Assembly (NCBI RefSeq): GCF_001761385.1
Contig: NZ_CP017476.1
Location: 4,453,501-4,517,500 of the forward strand
Reading direction: 5' to 3'
DNA from: Hydrogenophaga crassostreae
GTDB taxonomy: Bacteria; Pseudomonadota; Gammaproteobacteria; Burkholderiales; Burkholderiaceae_C
Length of the DNA stretch: 64,000 nucleotides
Position numbers and translations under genes: made by a program. Shown one piece after another: positions 16,789 through 25,732 of the stretch; position 1 is the first letter of the stretch; each line of letters begins with the position of its first letter. Below the pieces are notes generated by a model. That model was given only the letters and a program-made list of their open reading frames with translations. It was not told the origin of the DNA and did no database searches.

Positions 16789-17901
16789 GTGCCATCTTTT
16801 TCTTTCATCCGATCGACTGGTGCGATTGCACTGCTTTCGCTGGCAACACTTCTGGCAGCCTGCGGCGGGGGCGATCCCGTTGAATCCACCACCCAAGTTT
16901 CACACGCGTCGCTCGATGAAGCCGCTGCCAAGAACCCGGCCATGTCTGAGGCCCCCTCGCCGCAGTTCATCGACCTCCTGGAAGAGAGCGCACGCCTGAA
17001 TGCGCTTGAACTGGAGGCCGCCGAGAAAGTGGTGGCATCAGGCACCGGTGGGGCGGCCTGGGTTGGCGAGCCAAAGCTGGCCAGCAAACTGGTTCCGATC
17101 TACCGTTTTTTCAACACGGCGACCAACGCCCACTTCTTCACCGCCAGCACCGAAGAGCGCGACCATATCCGCGCCAACCTGCCCATTTTTCAGTTTGAAG
17201 GCATCGCCTTTTACGCCAACCTGGCTCCAGCACGGGGCTTGAGCCCGGTATACCGCTTCTACAACACCCAGACCGGCGTTCACCTGTTCACCATCAGTGA
17301 GAGCGAAAAGACCAACATTCAAAAAAACATCCCCCAATTTCTGTACGAAGGCATCGCGTATTACGCAAGCCAGGTCACAGCAGCAGGCACGTCGAGCATC
17401 AGGCGTTTCCTTGTTCGGGATAAGGGATTCCATTTTTATACGTCCAGTGCCGAGGAAGCGGCACGCATTCGCGCAACGCTGCCCAACTACATCGACGAAG
17501 GACCTGCTTACTTCGCACTGACCAGCACCTGGACCCAACCGGTTGATGTCGACCTGACCATCGGGAGCTGGGTACTGACCGCACGCGACAGTGCCAACTC
17601 CAGCTGGACTGGATCCACACTCGTGTTCAGCCAACAAGCCGTTTCCGGAGAAAACAATACCTTCCATGCGCGCGTCAACTTTGTGCGAAACGGACAGCCG
17701 TATGGGGCAGAAGATTTCACTGGAACCCTGTATGCCAGTGGCCGAATGGAAATGAGTGGCTACAGCGTCACACCCGGATACAACCTGATCACAGCCAACT
17801 GGCGCGCCTTGCTGAATGTGGCGGGCAACCAGTTTCTGGATGGCACGTGGTCAAGGCCGGATGGTCGGGTCATCTCTGGCAACTGGACCGCAGTAAGGTA
17901 G
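16789..17901 (+). CDS. Lipoprotein with three DUF5648-type repeats
   Basis: A 370-residue putative outer-membrane or surface lipoprotein. Residues 1-25 are a lipoprotein signal ending LLAAC, with Cys25 as the lipidated residue. Three repeats of about 44 residues follow at 101-144, 151-194 and 202-244, each built as VPIYRFFNTATNAHFFT ... EGIAFYA. These match DUF5648, often seen in secreted hydrolases and adhesins. The C-terminal third is a separate beta-rich domain. GTG at 16789 is preceded by AGGGGG at a normal distance. No partner gene is adjacent. Confidence 0.8.
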   Translation: MPSFSFIRSTGAIALLSLATLLAACGGGDPVESTTQVSHASLDEAAAKNPAMSEAPSPQFIDLLEESARLNALELEAAEKVVASGTGGAAWVGEPKLASKLVPIYRFFNTATNAHFFTASTEERDHIRANLPIFQFEGIAFYANLAPARGLSPVYRFYNTQTGVHLFTISESEKTNIQKNIPQFLYEGIAYYASQVTAAGTSSIRRFLVRDKGFHFYTSSAEEAARIRATLPNYIDEGPAYFALTSTWTQPVDVDLTIGSWVLTARDSANSSWTGSTLVFSQQAVSGENNTFHARVNFVRNGQPYGAEDFTGTLYASGRMEMSGYSVTPGYNLITANWRALLNVAGNQFLDGTWSRPDGRVISGNWTAVR

Positions 17902-17914
17902 CGTTGCTCCTGCA

Positions 17915-17931
17915 GGGGGGGCTGCCCCCCC
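17915..17931. terminator. GC hairpin between convergent genes
   Basis: Seven G, a CTG loop and seven C form a strong hairpin 14 bp after the lipoprotein stop, between that gene and the convergent AEC transporter. There is no T-tract, so it is at best a weak or bidirectional terminator. Confidence 0.4.
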
Positions 17932-17990
17932 GGTCACCTGACCCGCAGCCAATCCCCCGAAAAAGGGATGGTGCACGCCGGGTCCGATGG

Positions 17991-18956
17991 TCAGGTGAGC
18001 AAGGCCACGGCCCCCGAGAAGGTCAAGAAAGCAGCCGACGTGGTCACCAAAATGATGCGGGCAATACGCCCGTTGTCGGCGCCCAGCCGCTCGGCCAGCA
18101 GCGACACGTTGCTGGCGCTGGGCAAGGCCGCTACCAACACCATCACCGTCAAGGCGAACGGCTCGAGCGGCACACCCAGCTGGATCGCCGATGCACCCAC
18201 CGCCAGCACCAGCAGCGGATGCAGCACCAGCTTCATCAGCGACACCGGCAAATAGTCGGACAGGGGCATGGGGTGGTTGGCCTGGATCTGCGAGCGGGCC
18301 AGCACAGCGCCGATGGTGAACAGCGCCACAGGCGAGGCCGCATCGGCCAGAAGCCACACGGTTTTTTCCACTGGACCAGGCAAACTGAACGACAGCGACG
18401 ATGCCGCCCCGCCCAGCAAAATCGCCCAGGGCATGGGGTTGCCCAACACGCCACGCAGCGCTTTTCGCCCGGCCACCATCATGGCGTGGCCCCCGCTTTC
18501 GCCGGGCTCGCCGTCGAGCTGGGACAGCGCAACACACAAAGAGGTGGTGATCACCATGTCCACCACGATCAGCACGATCACCGGGCCTGCACTTTCCGGA
18601 CCGAGCAGCGCCGCCAGCAACGGCACACCCATGAACCCGGTATTGGGGAACGCAGCCACCAAAGCACCCAACGAAGCATCGTTCCAGCGAATGCGGCGGT
18701 TCAGGCTCCACACAATGGCAAACGCGACCATGATCAGCCCGCACACCAGATAGACCCCTGCGACCGAAAAATCCAGCAGCTGGGCGATCGGTGTGGTTGA
18801 TCCGAAACGGTAGAGCATGGCCGGCAGTGCAAAAAACAGCACAAAACCGTTCAAACCCGGAATCGCTGCCAACGGCAGCATGCCCCGCCTGGCGGCCAAA
18901 TAGCCGCCGAGCACCAAGGCGAAAAATGGGAAAGTGATGAGCAGAACGTTGAGCAC
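17991..18956 (-). CDS. AEC-family (auxin efflux carrier-like) transporter
   Basis: A 321-residue membrane protein with about ten hydrophobic segments and the AEC pattern: FPFFALVLGGYLAARRGML at the start, the VAAFPNTGFMGVPLLAALLG motif in the middle and a final helix pair. Bacterial members export small organic acids such as malate; the substrate here cannot be assigned. The start is a GTG at 18956 with no strong ribosome site; it begins exactly at the first helix. Divergent from rep. Confidence 0.88.
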   Translation of the reverse strand: MLNVLLITFPFFALVLGGYLAARRGMLPLAAIPGLNGFVLFFALPAMLYRFGSTTPIAQLLDFSVAGVYLVCGLIMVAFAIVWSLNRRIRWNDASLGALVAAFPNTGFMGVPLLAALLGPESAGPVIVLIVVDMVITTSLCVALSQLDGEPGESGGHAMMVAGRKALRGVLGNPMPWAILLGGAASSLSFSLPGPVEKTVWLLADAASPVALFTIGAVLARSQIQANHPMPLSDYLPVSLMKLVLHPLLVLAVGASAIQLGVPLEPFALTVMVLVAALPSASNVSLLAERLGADNGRIARIILVTTSAAFLTFSGAVALLT

Positions 18957-19036
18957 GGTGGGCCATTGTCTCAGGAGACCAGGGGCAAGGCCCTGCCGGT
19001 ATCATCAATCGCTTTGCGTTCCCTTGCATTGTCACC

Positions 19037-21106
19037 ATGTCCGCCGGTCTGAACCTCGCCCAACTTGAAGCCGTGAACCACCTGGGCGGGCCCTGCCTGG
19101 TGCTCGCAGGCGCCGGTTCGGGCAAAACCCGCGTCATCACCCACAAAATCGGCCGTCTGATCAACGCCGGTCTGGCCGCCGACCGCATCGCCGCCATCAC
19201 TTTCACCAACAAGGCCGCCGCCGAGATGCGCGAGCGGGCCAAACAACTGATCGGGCGCGATGCACGCAAGGTCCTGATCTGCACCTTTCACGCGCTCGGC
19301 GTGAAGCTGTTGCGCGAAGACGGCGCCTCACTGGGTCTGAAAAAGAATTTCAGCATCCTCGACACCGACGACATCACCAGCATTCTCAAAGACTGCGGTG
19401 GCACCACCGACGCCAACACGGCACGCGCCTGGCAATGGACCATCAGTGGATGGAAAAGCGGCGGACTCCACTCATCCCAGTGCCTGGCGCAGGCCAAAGA
19501 CGACGAAGAGCGCGTGGCCGCCACCATCATGGCGCGCTACGAAGAGCGGCTCACCGCGTACCAAAGTGTGGACTTTGATGACCTGATCAGCCTGCCCTTG
19601 AAACTGCTGCGCGACCACGCCGAGGTGCGCGAGCGCTGGCAGCAGAAGATGGGCCATGTATTGGTGGACGAATACCAGGACACCAACGCCACGCAGTACG
19701 ACCTGCTCAAACTGCTGGTGGGTGATCGCGCGCGGCTCACTGCGGTGGGCGACGACGACCAGTCCATCTACGGCTGGCGCGGCGCTACGCTGGACAACCT
19801 GAAGAAGCTTCCGCAGGATTTCCCTGAGTTGAAGATCATCAAGCTGGAGCAAAACTACCGTTCCACCAGCGCCATCTTGCGCGCCGCCAACGCGGTGATC
19901 GGCCTCAACCCCAAGCTGTTCCCCAAAACGCTGTGGAGCGATCTGGGCGAAGGCGAACCGGTGCGCGTGGTCGATGCCGACAACGAAGACCACGAAGCCG
20001 ATCGTGCCGTGGCCCGCATCCAGAGCCTGCAAGCCGAGTCGCAATACAAGGAGTGGCGCCACTTCGCCATCCTTTACCGCGCCAATCACATGGCACGACC
20101 CTTCGAGCAATCGCTGCGCCGGGCCCAGATTCCCTACAAGGTCTCGGGTGGTCAGAGTTTCTTTGACAAAGCCGAGATCCGCGACCTCTGCGCCTGGCTG
20201 CGCATCCTGGTGAACAACAACGATGACCCGGCCTTCATGCGCGCGGCCACCACGCCCAAGCGCGGCATCGGCCACACCACGCTGCAGCAGCTCGGCAACT
20301 TCGCCACCCAATACAAACTCAGCCTGTTCGAGGCCCTGTTTTCTCACTCGCTGGCCGCTGCCCTGCCCGCCCGCGCCGTGGCCACGCTGCACGAGTTTGG
20401 CCGCGCCGTGAACGATCTCGAGTACCGCGCCCGCCACACCGTTGGCCACGAAGACGCCAAGAAGTTTCTGGACGAATGGCTGAAAGACATCGCCTACGAG
20501 CAACACCTCAACGACACCGAAGACAACGAGAAAATCGCCGCGGCCCGCTGGGCCAACGTGATCGATTTCTGCGACTGGGTCGCTGGGCGCTGCGGTGGGC
20601 AAATCGAAGATGGTGCGGGCGTGAACACCGAGCGGGAACGCAAGACGCTGCTCGAAGTGGTGCAGACCATTGCGCTGATCTCCACGCTCTCCGAGCGGGA
20701 GAAAGACGAAGACGTGGTCACGCTCTCCACGCTGCACGCCTCCAAAGGTCTGGAGTGGCCCCATGTGGTGCTGGTGGGCGTGAACGAAGGGCTGTTGCCG
20801 TTCAAGCTGGAAGAAGCGTCCATGGATCTGCCGGCAGAAGCCGTGGCCCAACGCCTGGAAGAAGAGCGGCGCTTGATGTATGTGGGCATCACACGGGCAC
20901 AACGCACGCTGGCAGTGAGCTGGCTCAAACGGCGCAAGAAGGGCCGCGAAAGCGTTCCCGGCATTCCCAGCAGGTTCATCAAGGAGATGGCGCTGGACGA
21001 GAACACGGTCAAAGAAGACCCGCGCGAAAAACTGCGCGCCCTGCGCGCCGAATTTGCACAACGCGCCAGCGACCAGGCCGCCATCAAGGCCGCTGAAACG
21101 CCATGA
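19037..21106 (+). CDS. rep: ATP-dependent DNA helicase Rep
   Basis: A 689-residue superfamily 1 3'-5' DNA helicase. Motif I is LAGAGSGKTRVITHKI (residues 22-37), motif II is VDEYQDTNATQYDLL, motif III is VGDDDQSIYGWRGA, and motif VI includes YVGITRAQRTL. The length and N-terminus (MSAGLNLAQLEAVNHLGGPCLV) fit Rep better than UvrD, which is usually longer. Rep travels with the replisome and removes protein roadblocks. The coding sequence overlaps the next gene's ATG by four bases. Confidence 0.93.
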   Translation: MSAGLNLAQLEAVNHLGGPCLVLAGAGSGKTRVITHKIGRLINAGLAADRIAAITFTNKAAAEMRERAKQLIGRDARKVLICTFHALGVKLLREDGASLGLKKNFSILDTDDITSILKDCGGTTDANTARAWQWTISGWKSGGLHSSQCLAQAKDDEERVAATIMARYEERLTAYQSVDFDDLISLPLKLLRDHAEVRERWQQKMGHVLVDEYQDTNATQYDLLKLLVGDRARLTAVGDDDQSIYGWRGATLDNLKKLPQDFPELKIIKLEQNYRSTSAILRAANAVIGLNPKLFPKTLWSDLGEGEPVRVVDADNEDHEADRAVARIQSLQAESQYKEWRHFAILYRANHMARPFEQSLRRAQIPYKVSGGQSFFDKAEIRDLCAWLRILVNNNDDPAFMRAATTPKRGIGHTTLQQLGNFATQYKLSLFEALFSHSLAAALPARAVATLHEFGRAVNDLEYRARHTVGHEDAKKFLDEWLKDIAYEQHLNDTEDNEKIAAARWANVIDFCDWVAGRCGGQIEDGAGVNTERERKTLLEVVQTIALISTLSEREKDEDVVTLSTLHASKGLEWPHVVLVGVNEGLLPFKLEEASMDLPAEAVAQRLEEERRLMYVGITRAQRTLAVSWLKRRKKGRESVPGIPSRFIKEMALDENTVKEDPREKLRALRAEFAQRASDQAAIKAAETP

Positions 21107-21604
21107 AACGGGACCATCCCATGCGCGCGGTTCTTGGCGGATGGCCCCTGCTGGCCAGCCTGCTTTTCTGGCAACCCGGCACGGCCTTGGCTCAGGCCAC
21201 GGATACCTCTGCCAACTGCGCCGCACCCGAGGCCGTCACACCCACCCATTTGTACGGCTTCTGGTCACTCACACTGGGCGATCCGGAAAACCCGGACAGC
21301 AAAGGCCACCTGATTTTCGAGCGCCACCCGGAGTTCCCAGGCAGTGTGCGTGGCTCTCTGACAAGGAGCGTGGCGGGCAAAGCCATACCAGGCCCGGGTG
21401 GCCGGCGACGTCACCGGCCAGGGCTTTCACCTGGAAGAGTCGGCCGATGGCGTCAACATCGACGCAGTGTGGTCCGGCGAAGTCGATCCGGCGGGCTGTG
21501 GCCGCGAGATACGGGGATGGCGCAGCGTGGTCGAAGGGCGCACCACAGTGGAACCCTTGTCCGAGCACCCCTTTGTGCTGAAGAAAACCTCCGGCTGGCG
21601 CTGA
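21103..21604 (+). pseudogene. Frameshifted secreted protein gene behind rep
   Basis: The frame from the ATG at 21103 begins with a signal peptide (LLASLLFWQPGTALAQA) and a domain with HLYGFWSLTLGDPENPDSKGHLIFERHPEFPG. Around 21388 the coding signal moves to another frame, which continues QARVAGDVTGQGFHLEESADGVNIDAVWSGEVDPAGCG and ends at 21604. One surplus C at 21388-21389 accounts for it. Repaired, the protein would have about 166 residues. As written, the first frame runs on to 21654 with an arginine-rich, non-protein-like tail. It is either a recent pseudogene or a base-call error. I do not recognise the family. Confidence 0.7.
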
Positions 21605-21628
21605 GCGCAAGACGGCGAGGGTCGGCGC

Positions 21629-22954
21629 TCAGGCCACCCAAGCCAGCAAGATGATGACCAGCAGGGTGTGCGCCCACAGACCAGGCGCCAGCCACAACAG
21701 GTAACGCCGTCCACCCACCAGCCCTGCCGTGACGCTCTTGCTGCCCGCATGCACGGCCAACGCCAGCATCACGGGGACCGCATCATTGCTCGACAAGTCC
21801 GCGCCCGACGAGGCAAACACCGCCGCCATCGCGGCGTGCAGATCGGCCAGCGACGCGATCATGGTGCCACCAATCAATCCCGCTTCTCCCAGCCAGAGAT
21901 CCAGGCCATGCACCAAGGCCTGGATTGCGCTGAGCAAAACCACCACCAGGGCCGCGCCTTGCAGGCTGAACATGCGGTCGCCTGTTTCACCGGGCAGCCC
22001 TTCGATTCGTGGACTGGATCCTGCGCCATCGACCGCTTCAGCCGGCGCGCCCTGCAACAACCACCAGCCCCAGGCGGCGGCCATGAAAGCGCCCACCAAC
22101 GTCGGCATCCACAACACCGTCACCCACACCGGCTGCACGGCCGCAGCGACCAGCAAGATCTGAACCTGCGTGGAGACACACGACACCAGGCCACCACCCG
22201 CCATCAGGCGAGCGCCCGACCGGCCCTCCCGCACAGCCAACCCCATGGTGGCGATGGTGGCCGTGCTCGAAACGAAACCCGAGGCCAGTGCCGAAAAGGC
22301 CACGGCCTCACGCGCCTGCAGCAGTCGCCGGCAAAGGTGGGCCACCGATTGCACGGCGAGCAACAGGGCGAGCAACTGCACGATCAGGTAAGGGTTCAGC
22401 ACCGGCCCCCAGAATGGTCGATTGGGCACCAGCGGCAAAGCCATCAACACCAGCGCCGCAAGAATGATGCCGTCGCGCACCTCGCCATGGCTCAGCCAAT
22501 GGTTGGCAAACCGGTGCAGCGGTTCGCGCCCTGCCAGGAGCGCCGTCAACCCCACGGCAATCGCCGCGGCCAACGGCAGACTCCAGACACACAGCACGCC
22601 GATCAGGTAGGTCAACAGCAAGGCAATTTCCGTTGTGGCGCCCGGGTCTTCCGAGCGATCGCGCCAATAGGCCACGCCGGCCAACCCCGCCACAAGCAGG
22701 GCTCCCGCCACCATCAAGCCAGCCAGTCCCGTGAGCGCCGCCACAGCCCCGACCACGCATGTCAACGCAAAGGTTCGCAAACCGGCAAAAGCCCTGCCAG
22801 GGCCAGTGCCCTTGCGGCGCTCACGCTCGATCCCGATCAGCAAGCCGCAGCCCAGGGCCGTGGCGAGCACCGCCGCCGACGCGGCCAGGTCGATCGGAAT
22901 GGATGGGGCAGCGGTGCTCACCCCGGACCACCAGAAACAGGTTGAAGACGACAA
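21629..22954 (-). CDS. MgtC/SapB family membrane protein with DUF4010
   Basis: A 441-residue, very hydrophobic protein with about 12 membrane segments. The N-terminal part has the MgtC/SapB signature (ALGCGLLIGIERERRKGTGPGRAFAGLRTFALTCVVGA), and the C-terminal two thirds belong to DUF4010. MgtC proteins are linked to growth under low magnesium and F-ATPase control, but this long two-domain type is functionally uncharacterised. A start further in (near MIPIDLAASAAV-type residues) is possible because the first 17 residues are weakly conserved-looking. Divergent from amn with 73 bp between. Confidence 0.82.
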   Translation of the reverse strand: MSSSTCFWWSGVSTAAPSIPIDLAASAAVLATALGCGLLIGIERERRKGTGPGRAFAGLRTFALTCVVGAVAALTGLAGLMVAGALLVAGLAGVAYWRDRSEDPGATTEIALLLTYLIGVLCVWSLPLAAAIAVGLTALLAGREPLHRFANHWLSHGEVRDGIILAALVLMALPLVPNRPFWGPVLNPYLIVQLLALLLAVQSVAHLCRRLLQAREAVAFSALASGFVSSTATIATMGLAVREGRSGARLMAGGGLVSCVSTQVQILLVAAAVQPVWVTVLWMPTLVGAFMAAAWGWWLLQGAPAEAVDGAGSSPRIEGLPGETGDRMFSLQGAALVVVLLSAIQALVHGLDLWLGEAGLIGGTMIASLADLHAAMAAVFASSGADLSSNDAVPVMLALAVHAGSKSVTAGLVGGRRYLLWLAPGLWAHTLLVIILLAWVA

Positions 22955-23027
22955 TACATACAGCCACTGTACAAGCTAGAAAGCCCCGTGCCACCGAGGT
23001 TTCACAGGCGCGGGCGACAATAGGCCC

Positions 23028-24515
23028 ATGCACCACACGCCTCCTTTCACACCCCCGGCCTTCCATGTCGACGCCGCTGCCGCGCTCGCCCAGGTTCAGG
23101 CCATCTACCAGACCAGCGTCGAACACCTGCGGGTTGCCATGCGCGGCTTCGTGGCCGGTGAGAATTTCAACCAGCGCCGCGTGCGTGCCTGCTACCCGTT
23201 TGTGCGCCTGCACACCCACAGCGTGTCCCACAAAGGGTCCAGCCGCCTGAGCTATGGGTTTGTCGCGGGGCCGGGCCGGTTTGAGACCACCATCACCCGC
23301 CCTGATCTCTATGCCGACTACCTGCTCGCCCAATTCACCCTGTTGCTGGCCAACCATGGCGGTGAACTGGAGGTGGGCACCAGCGCTTCACCCATTCCGA
23401 TTCATTTTTCGTTCGCCGACCACGACCACGTCGAAGGCCAGCTCAGCGTCGAGCGCCGCGCCCATATGCGCGACGTGTTCGATCTGCCCGACCTCACCGC
23501 GATGGACGACGGCATCGCCAACGGCACCCACGAGCCCCGCCCGGGCGAAGCCCAGCCGCTGGCGCTGTTCACTGCGCCGCGCACCGACTACTCCCTGCAA
23601 CGTCTGCGGCACTACACCGGCACCGCGCCCGAGTGGTTCCAGAACTTTGTGCTGTTCACCAACTACCAGTTCTACATCGATGAATTCGTCAAACTCGGCC
23701 ATGCCGAAATGGCCAATCCGAACAGCGAATACGTGGCCTTTGTGGAACCCGGCAATCTGGTGACACGCCGTTCGGGTTTGAGCGCAGAGGCCATTGATGC
23801 CCTGGGCGTGGCGCCACCCCGTCTGCCCCAGATGCCTGCCTATCACCTGGTACGCAAAGACCGCACCGGCATCACCATGGTCAACATCGGTGTCGGCCCG
23901 GCCAACGCCAAAACCATCACCGACCACATCGCTGTCTTGCGTCCACATGCATGGCTCATGCTCGGCCACTGCGCCGGTCTGCGCAGCAGCCAACAACTGG
24001 GCGACTATGTATTGGCCCACGCTTACGTGCGCGAAGACCATGTGCTGGACGAAGAGCTGCCGCTGTGGATCCCGATTCCCGCACTGGCGGAAATTCAGGT
24101 GGCGCTGGAAGCTGCCGTGGCGGATGTCTCCGGAGTACCGCCGACCGAGCTCAAACGCATCATGCGCACCGGCACCGTGGCCAGCACCGACAACCGCAAC
24201 TGGGAACTGCTGCCCAACAACACGCCGCAACGCCGTTTCTCGCAATCACGTGCCGTGGCGCTCGACATGGAAAGCGCCACCATCGCCGCCAACGGTTTTC
24301 GTTTCCGCGTGCCCTATGGCACCTTGCTGTGTGTGAGCGACAAGCCTTTGCATGGCGAGATCAAGCTGCCCGGCATGGCCAACCATTTTTACCGTGAGCG
24401 GGTCGACCAACACCTGCGCATCGGCATACGCGCTGTCGAACGCCTGCGCGACGGCGACGCTGGCCCGCTGCACAGCCGCAAACTGCGCAGTTTTGCCGAA
24501 GTGGCTTTTCAGTAA
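23028..24515 (+). CDS. amn: AMP nucleosidase
   Basis: A 495-residue AMP nucleosidase, full length. It hydrolyses AMP to adenine and ribose 5-phosphate and controls the adenylate pool. The N-terminal Amn domain (about 1-170, with RRVRACYPFVRLHT) is followed by the nucleoside-phosphorylase-fold catalytic domain with GITMVNIGVGPANAKTITDH, RPHAWLMLGHCAGLR and the segment ALDMESATIAANGFRFRVPYGT holding the conserved acidic residue. It is followed 24 bp later by an MscS channel on the same strand. Confidence 0.94.
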   Translation: MHHTPPFTPPAFHVDAAAALAQVQAIYQTSVEHLRVAMRGFVAGENFNQRRVRACYPFVRLHTHSVSHKGSSRLSYGFVAGPGRFETTITRPDLYADYLLAQFTLLLANHGGELEVGTSASPIPIHFSFADHDHVEGQLSVERRAHMRDVFDLPDLTAMDDGIANGTHEPRPGEAQPLALFTAPRTDYSLQRLRHYTGTAPEWFQNFVLFTNYQFYIDEFVKLGHAEMANPNSEYVAFVEPGNLVTRRSGLSAEAIDALGVAPPRLPQMPAYHLVRKDRTGITMVNIGVGPANAKTITDHIAVLRPHAWLMLGHCAGLRSSQQLGDYVLAHAYVREDHVLDEELPLWIPIPALAEIQVALEAAVADVSGVPPTELKRIMRTGTVASTDNRNWELLPNNTPQRRFSQSRAVALDMESATIAANGFRFRVPYGTLLCVSDKPLHGEIKLPGMANHFYRERVDQHLRIGIRAVERLRDGDAGPLHSRKLRSFAEVAFQ

Positions 24516-24539
24516 TTTCCATTCGCTAGTAGGTATTGC

Positions 24540-25682
24540 ATGCAGTCAGTTCGCGAGTTTTTCGTTCAAACCTTCGGTATCGAAGCGTGGTTGGCCATGT
24601 TGGTGGCCATCGTGGTGCTGGCCCTGCTCTTGAGCCAGGTCGCGCGCGTGGTGTACAACCAGTTTGACAAGTTGGCCAAGCGCACCAGCACCGCCTGGGA
24701 CGAGTCCCTCATCAGCGCGGCGCGGCGGCCGACCCATCTGCTCATCGGCATCGTCGCTCTGGCCAGGGTCGGCAGGGTTCTGCAAGCCCAATGGACCGAT
24801 TTTGAGTTTCTGCCAGAGCTCTTGCAGGTGCGTGATGTGGGCATCGTTCTGGCCGTCGCGTGGTTCTGCTGGAAGTTTGTTCAACTCATCACCGACAGCA
24901 CGATAGCCCGGGGCCGCGAGGCGGGGCAAGACTTCGACGTCACAACCGTGTTCGCCTTGAGCAAACTGGGTCGCTTGCTCATCATCGTGGTCACCGCCAT
25001 CAGCGTGGCCCATACGCTGGGCTTCAACGTTGGCGCCCTGCTGGCCTTGGGCGGCGTGGGCGGTCTGGCCGTTGGTCTGGCAGCAAAAGACCTGCTGGCC
25101 AATTTTTTCGGCGGTCTGACGATCTACCTCGACCGACCCTTCAGCGTGGGCGACTGGATCCGCTCACCCGACAAGAGCATCGAAGGCACGGTGGAATACA
25201 TCAGCTGGCGCCACACCCGCATCCGCGCCTTCAACAAGAACCCGATCTACGTGCCCAACGCGGTGTTCACCACCATCGTGGTGGAAAACCCCTCGCGCAT
25301 GAGCCATCGCCGACTGAAAGAAACCGTGGGTGTGCGCTACGACGATTTCACCCAGGTCGAAGGCATTGTGGCCGAGATCAAATCGATGCTGCAGAACCAC
25401 AAAGACATCGACACCAGCCAGACGCTGATCGTCAATTTCAACGCCTTTGCTGCCAGCTCGCTGGACATCATGATCTACACCTTCACCCACACGCGCAACT
25501 GGGTGGAGTACCACGGCATCAAGCAAAACGTGTTGCTGGAGGTCGGGCGCATCATCGAACGCCACGGCGCCGAGTTTGCTTTTCCCACGCAAACGCTGCA
25601 TCTGGCCAGCGGGGGCGAGCCACCGCCGGAGGCGGAGCCCGCACAACGCCCGCAAGCCCCTGAGGCCGAGTCGGGGCGGTAA
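24540..25682 (+). CDS. MscS-family mechanosensitive ion channel
   Basis: A 380-residue channel. About four hydrophobic segments precede the pore helix, which reads ALLALGGVGGLAVGLAAKDLLANFFGG, the Gly/Ala-rich TM3 signature. The cytoplasmic beta domain follows with FSVGDWIRSPDKSIEGTVEYISWRHTRIRAFNKNPIYVPNA. Extra N-terminal helices place it with YnaI/YbiO-type channels. It releases solutes under osmotic downshock. The tail after residue 350 is proline/glutamate-rich and probably disordered. AGTAGG lies ahead of the ATG. Confidence 0.92.
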   Translation: MQSVREFFVQTFGIEAWLAMLVAIVVLALLLSQVARVVYNQFDKLAKRTSTAWDESLISAARRPTHLLIGIVALARVGRVLQAQWTDFEFLPELLQVRDVGIVLAVAWFCWKFVQLITDSTIARGREAGQDFDVTTVFALSKLGRLLIIVVTAISVAHTLGFNVGALLALGGVGGLAVGLAAKDLLANFFGGLTIYLDRPFSVGDWIRSPDKSIEGTVEYISWRHTRIRAFNKNPIYVPNAVFTTIVVENPSRMSHRRLKETVGVRYDDFTQVEGIVAEIKSMLQNHKDIDTSQTLIVNFNAFAASSLDIMIYTFTHTRNWVEYHGIKQNVLLEVGRIIERHGAEFAFPTQTLHLASGGEPPPEAEPAQRPQAPEAESGR

Positions 25683-25690
25683 GAGGACAC

Positions 25691-25730
25691 ATCGCCGAAG
25701 TGGGCCGCATGAACGCGGCCCGCTGGCGAT
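25691..25730. terminator. Two-part hairpin between convergent genes
   Basis: GGGCCGC (25702-25708) pairs with GCGGCCC (25715-25721), enclosed by ATCGCC/GGCGAT (25691-25696, 25725-25730). It fills the 50-bp gap between the converging MscS and kinase genes. There is no T-run, so bidirectional termination is inferred from position. Confidence 0.5.
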
Positions 25731-25732
25731 CA

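Noticed and set aside
19472..21226. A 584-residue minus-strand open frame opposite rep
   Set aside because: It lies antisense to a clear helicase gene and has no protein family features; high GC keeps the reverse frame open.
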